Positions 22,217 to 23,739 of a stretch of 23,739 nt of DNA are shown in pieces. The DNA is from a virus. Where the stretch lies: positions 1-23,739 of the IMG/VR virus record IMGVR_UViG_3300032282_002747, one strand, 5' to 3'. The notes beneath the pieces were generated by a model. That model did not search any database. It was given only the letters and a program-made list of their open reading frames with translations, and was not told where the DNA came from. Position 1 is the stretch's first letter, and the number at the start of each line of letters is the position of its first letter. The position numbers and the translations under genes were made by a program.

Positions 22217-22519
22217 TCAATCATCAGAGAAATGTTGTCCTAATAAAGTTCTGACATGTTTATGTACAGCATGTTTCAACTTCTCTGTATCCATTTTTAC
22301 ATCTATATTCTTTACGCGACTTACCAATTGGTCGAGTCCGCTAACATTAAATAGCTCACTGGAATTTTTAATCCCTCTGAGTTCTTCTTGTTTGATGACC
22401 AACATTTCGCCGCCGTCAAGATATATAGTGACTTGTTCAATGTACTCAACGGGGACGTCGTCCCAAACAACATCGCCGAGCAATTCCTCAAAACTTCGAT
22501 CTTTCTTTTTTATAGCCAC
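22217..22519 (-). CDS. Unknown 100-aa phage protein
   Basis: The protein has 100 residues with a GTG start; AAGGA lies eight bases upstream. It begins AIKKKDRSFEELLGDVVWDD, then has a short beta-hairpin-like TIYLDGGEMLVI and a helical C-terminus (LDQLVSRVKNIDVKMDTEKL). No family assigned. It is likely a small cytoplasmic or virion-accessory protein of the minus-strand block, with a 65-base gap to thyX that holds the AT-rich inverted repeat. It follows the ERxRQ-type gene by 11 bases and is probably part of the same operon. Confidence 0.58.
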   Translation of the reverse strand: MAIKKKDRSFEELLGDVVWDDVPVEYIEQVTIYLDGGEMLVIKQEELRGIKNSSELFNVSGLDQLVSRVKNIDVKMDTEKLKHAVHKHVRTLLGQHFSDD

Positions 22520-22530
22520 TAATCAGTCCT

Positions 22531-22803
22531 TTAGGTATCGTTGTTAGTTAGTTGACCGCGGTTAGACATATTCTGTTCATGCTCAAGAGCCGCAACAATA
22601 ACTGCCGCTGCCTTTATCATAGAGTCTCGCCACTGAGAACTATCCGGGGATCTACCCTTGTTGGACACTTCAGCATTAAGATAGGAAGAAGCGATCGCTG
22701 ACCAATCGTTTGGACCATGTCTTAAGTCGTACTCTGATCCCCAGAGATCCTTCTGCCTATTTCTTTCTGTAGCAATTGATTCTAAGATGTTTTCAGTTGT
22801 CAT
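22531..22803 (-). CDS. Phage protein of the ERNRQ...WG type, unknown function
   Basis: This is a 90-residue protein. ATERNRQKDLWGSEYDLRHG (residues 11-30) matches a pattern widespread in small phage proteins (E-R-x-R-Q-x-x-x-W-G-x-x-x-D), followed by a WSAIASSYLNAE segment and a helix with KAAAVIVAALEHEQN. In related phage proteins this second part often reads as KAGALIIAEIERL. The resemblance to all-alpha NTP-pyrophosphohydrolase (MazG-like) helices has crossed my mind, but metal-binding residues are not clear. Function unknown. The start is an ATGA overlap with the upstream gene. Confidence 0.65.
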   Translation of the reverse strand: MTTENILESIATERNRQKDLWGSEYDLRHGPNDWSAIASSYLNAEVSNKGRSPDSSQWRDSMIKAAAVIVAALEHEQNMSNRGQLTNNDT

Positions 22804-23384
22804 GCTTCAACGGCGGTCTTAGCATCTGCACCCTTGCGAGGACGACCAGGTCGTGATGGGTCTAATGTATCCGCTTCTTCTCTAAGCTTCTTAGCTTCAA
22901 ATTCAAACTGCAAAGCCTGACGACGCATGCCTTCAGCAATAGTCTTGTCATCCAATGTACCTGGCGCAGAGCGTTGTGTTAAAGGAGGAACATCTGCTTC
23001 GCCGCTGATATCACCGCTTGTGGTCTTCTGTGGAATCATCTGCTTTAACTGCGCATTAAGATCAGCAAGGGAAATGGTAACATTTGGCAAAGGAGTCATT
23101 GTGATTTCAGCAACAGGGACTTTTGTAAGTAAACCGCGCTTGTGCAAGTCTTCCAATACCTGCCCGCCATTGATGAATGAAGTACGCGATGCTACCTTGT
23201 AGAAATCCATGTCGGACTGCCCTTGGTTTTCTACGATATGCATCAGTTCATCAGATAGTTCTGGTTTCATGTCTTGTGTGAATGCCACCAAAGCCTGATC
23301 TGGTGCATCTGGTAGTTCTCTGAACACTACTACCAATTTCTTATTATCAGTTGATTTACCGATGTGTTTGATAAATGAGCTCAT
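22800..23384 (-). CDS. Conserved phage protein, 194 aa, unknown function
   Basis: The protein has 194 residues from the ATG at 23384, one base after the upstream stop; an in-frame GTG at 23396 would overlap that gene. The N-terminal part (about 14-95) has LVVVFRELPDAPDQALVAF, DELMHIVENQGQ and QVLEDLHKRGLL, and is followed by VAEITMTPLPNVTISLADLN. From memory this layout is seen in T4-like phages that also carry the neighbouring RGAFRANEL-type gene. The C-terminal third is Arg/Lys/Glu-rich, ending with RPGRPRKGADAKTAVEA, which resembles an AT-hook (GRPRK) or disordered tail. No enzymatic motif. A virion or assembly role is possible. Confidence 0.62.
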   Translation of the reverse strand: MSSFIKHIGKSTDNKKLVVVFRELPDAPDQALVAFTQDMKPELSDELMHIVENQGQSDMDFYKVASRTSFINGGQVLEDLHKRGLLTKVPVAEITMTPLPNVTISLADLNAQLKQMIPQKTTSGDISGEADVPPLTQRSAPGTLDDKTIAEGMRRQALQFEFEAKKLREEADTLDPSRPGRPRKGADAKTAVEA

Positions 23385-23385
23385 A

Positions 23386-23625
23386 TTAAGCACCACTTTC
23401 GTTAGCAGCCGCCAGTGCTACTTGTTTACCTTCTTCTGCCGCTGCCTTAGCCGCTGCCTCTTCCGCTGCCTTAGCCTGTTCTTGTGCCGCTTTAACAAAG
23501 GTGCTAATTTTATCAAATAGTTCACCGATAGGTTTTAATTCGTTTGCACGGAACGCACCGCGTTGCGTACAAATTTCAATTACGTTAGCCATTGTAGCCA
23601 AATCGTTAATGTTTAGATTAGTCAT
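23386..23625 (-). CDS. Small conserved phage protein with RGAFRANEL motif
   Basis: This is a 79-residue protein. The ATG at 23625 follows AAGGAG at the proper distance; an in-frame codon at 23664 lies upstream of that site and is rejected. The first half, INDLATMANVIEICTQRGAFR then ANELKPIGELFDKISTFV, is a pattern common to small proteins of T4-like phages. The second half is an Ala/Glu-rich helix (AKAAEEAAAKAAAEE), likely a coiled coil. Function is unknown. The gene heads the minus-strand block with a late-promoter-like motif at 23670. Confidence 0.65.
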   Translation of the reverse strand: MTNLNINDLATMANVIEICTQRGAFRANELKPIGELFDKISTFVKAAQEQAKAAEEAAAKAAAEEGKQVALAAANESGA

Positions 23626-23669
23626 GTTGTATATCTCCTTATGATGACTGGTTGAGTTAACCATGCATT

Positions 23670-23677
23670 TATTTAAT
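23670..23677 (-). promoter_or_regulatory. T4-type late promoter motif, minus strand
   Basis: On the minus strand the bases read ATTAAATA, about 45 bases before the ATG at 23625. The leader carries the AAGGAG site at 23635-23640. It lies just downstream (minus strand) of the terminator hairpin at 23718-23739, as expected where one unit ends and the next begins. Confidence 0.4.
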
Positions 23678-23717
23678 GATGTATATCAAAAGCCTGGTCT
23701 AGGGTTTTTGAAAAGAA

Positions 23718-23739
23718 TAGCGGCTCCGAAGAGCCGCTA
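23718..23739 (-). terminator. Rho-independent terminator with UUCG loop
   Basis: TAGCGGCTC and GAGCCGCTA form a perfect nine-base stem around CGAA, read as UUCG on the minus strand, and are followed on that strand by UUCUUUU. UUCG-loop hairpins are typical T4-type terminators. It would end a minus-strand gene that lies to the right of the window. The plus-strand tail is beyond the edge, so bidirectional use cannot be judged. Confidence 0.85.

Noticed and set aside
1-23739. tRNA genes, integrase, attachment sites
   Set aside because: Looked for cloverleaf arms with CCA-type ends and for recombinase motifs on both strands and saw none; a tRNAscan-type run would be needed to exclude a diverged tRNA.

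Overview
This window looks like part of the genome of a T4-like (Tevenvirinae-type) aquatic myovirus. It carries a run of tail/baseplate-type structural genes, T4-type late-promoter motifs (variants of TATAAATA) before several genes, tightly packed genes with ATGA or TAATG junctions, a phage-type thyX, and a UUCG-loop terminator at the right edge. The host cannot be read from the sequence; a Gram-negative aquatic bacterium is the natural guess. I see no tRNA, rRNA, CRISPR array, transposase or integrase.

Layout. (1) Positions 1-4516, plus strand: four virion-type proteins. The first is cut by the left edge and the fourth carries a (GGY)7 repeat. (2) Positions 4577-15780, plus strand: one closely packed block. 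It starts with an unknown protein and GT-A-like glycosyltransferase candidates, including a clear tandem pair. A methyltransferase-like protein, an SDR oxidoreductase, an Asp/Asn-hydroxylase-type 2-oxoglutarate (2OG) oxygenase, GNAT-like proteins, two asparagine-synthetase-like PP-loop enzymes and a membrane fatty-acid desaturase follow. (3) Positions 18605-15717, minus strand: a five-gene cassette of an unknown Trp-rich protein, an Asp/Asn-hydroxylase-type oxygenase, an acyl carrier protein, a second 2OG oxygenase and a TauD-type dioxygenase. (4) Positions 18652-20835: a membrane fatty-acid hydroxylase and an unknown protein (plus), another 2OG oxygenase (minus) and a small protein (plus). 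(5) Positions 23625-20825, minus strand: small phage proteins, thyX and a PaaI-type thioesterase.

The most striking point is the density of accessory chemistry. Between 10455 and 20517 there are five candidate 2OG-Fe(II) oxygenases and two histidine-box di-iron membrane enzymes, together with an acyl carrier protein. Just outside lie a thioesterase, an SDR, PP-loop ligases, acetyltransferase-like proteins and glycosyltransferases. My inference is that the phage carries a pathway that builds or remodels an acylated or glycosylated surface molecule (host envelope lipid/glycan or a virion decoration), partly on its own carrier protein. The enzyme families are supported by visible motifs; the pathway and product are hypothesis.

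Regulation visible in the sequence is simple. Late-promoter-like octamers lie before 1824, 2490, 4577, 11011, 18605 (-), 20517 (-) and 23625 (-). Two of them (before 11011 and 20517) are spaced so that the expected transcription start falls on the A of the ATG, with no Shine-Dalgarno site, which suggests leaderless mRNAs. All three convergent gene pairs overlap at their 3' ends, so no terminator separates them.
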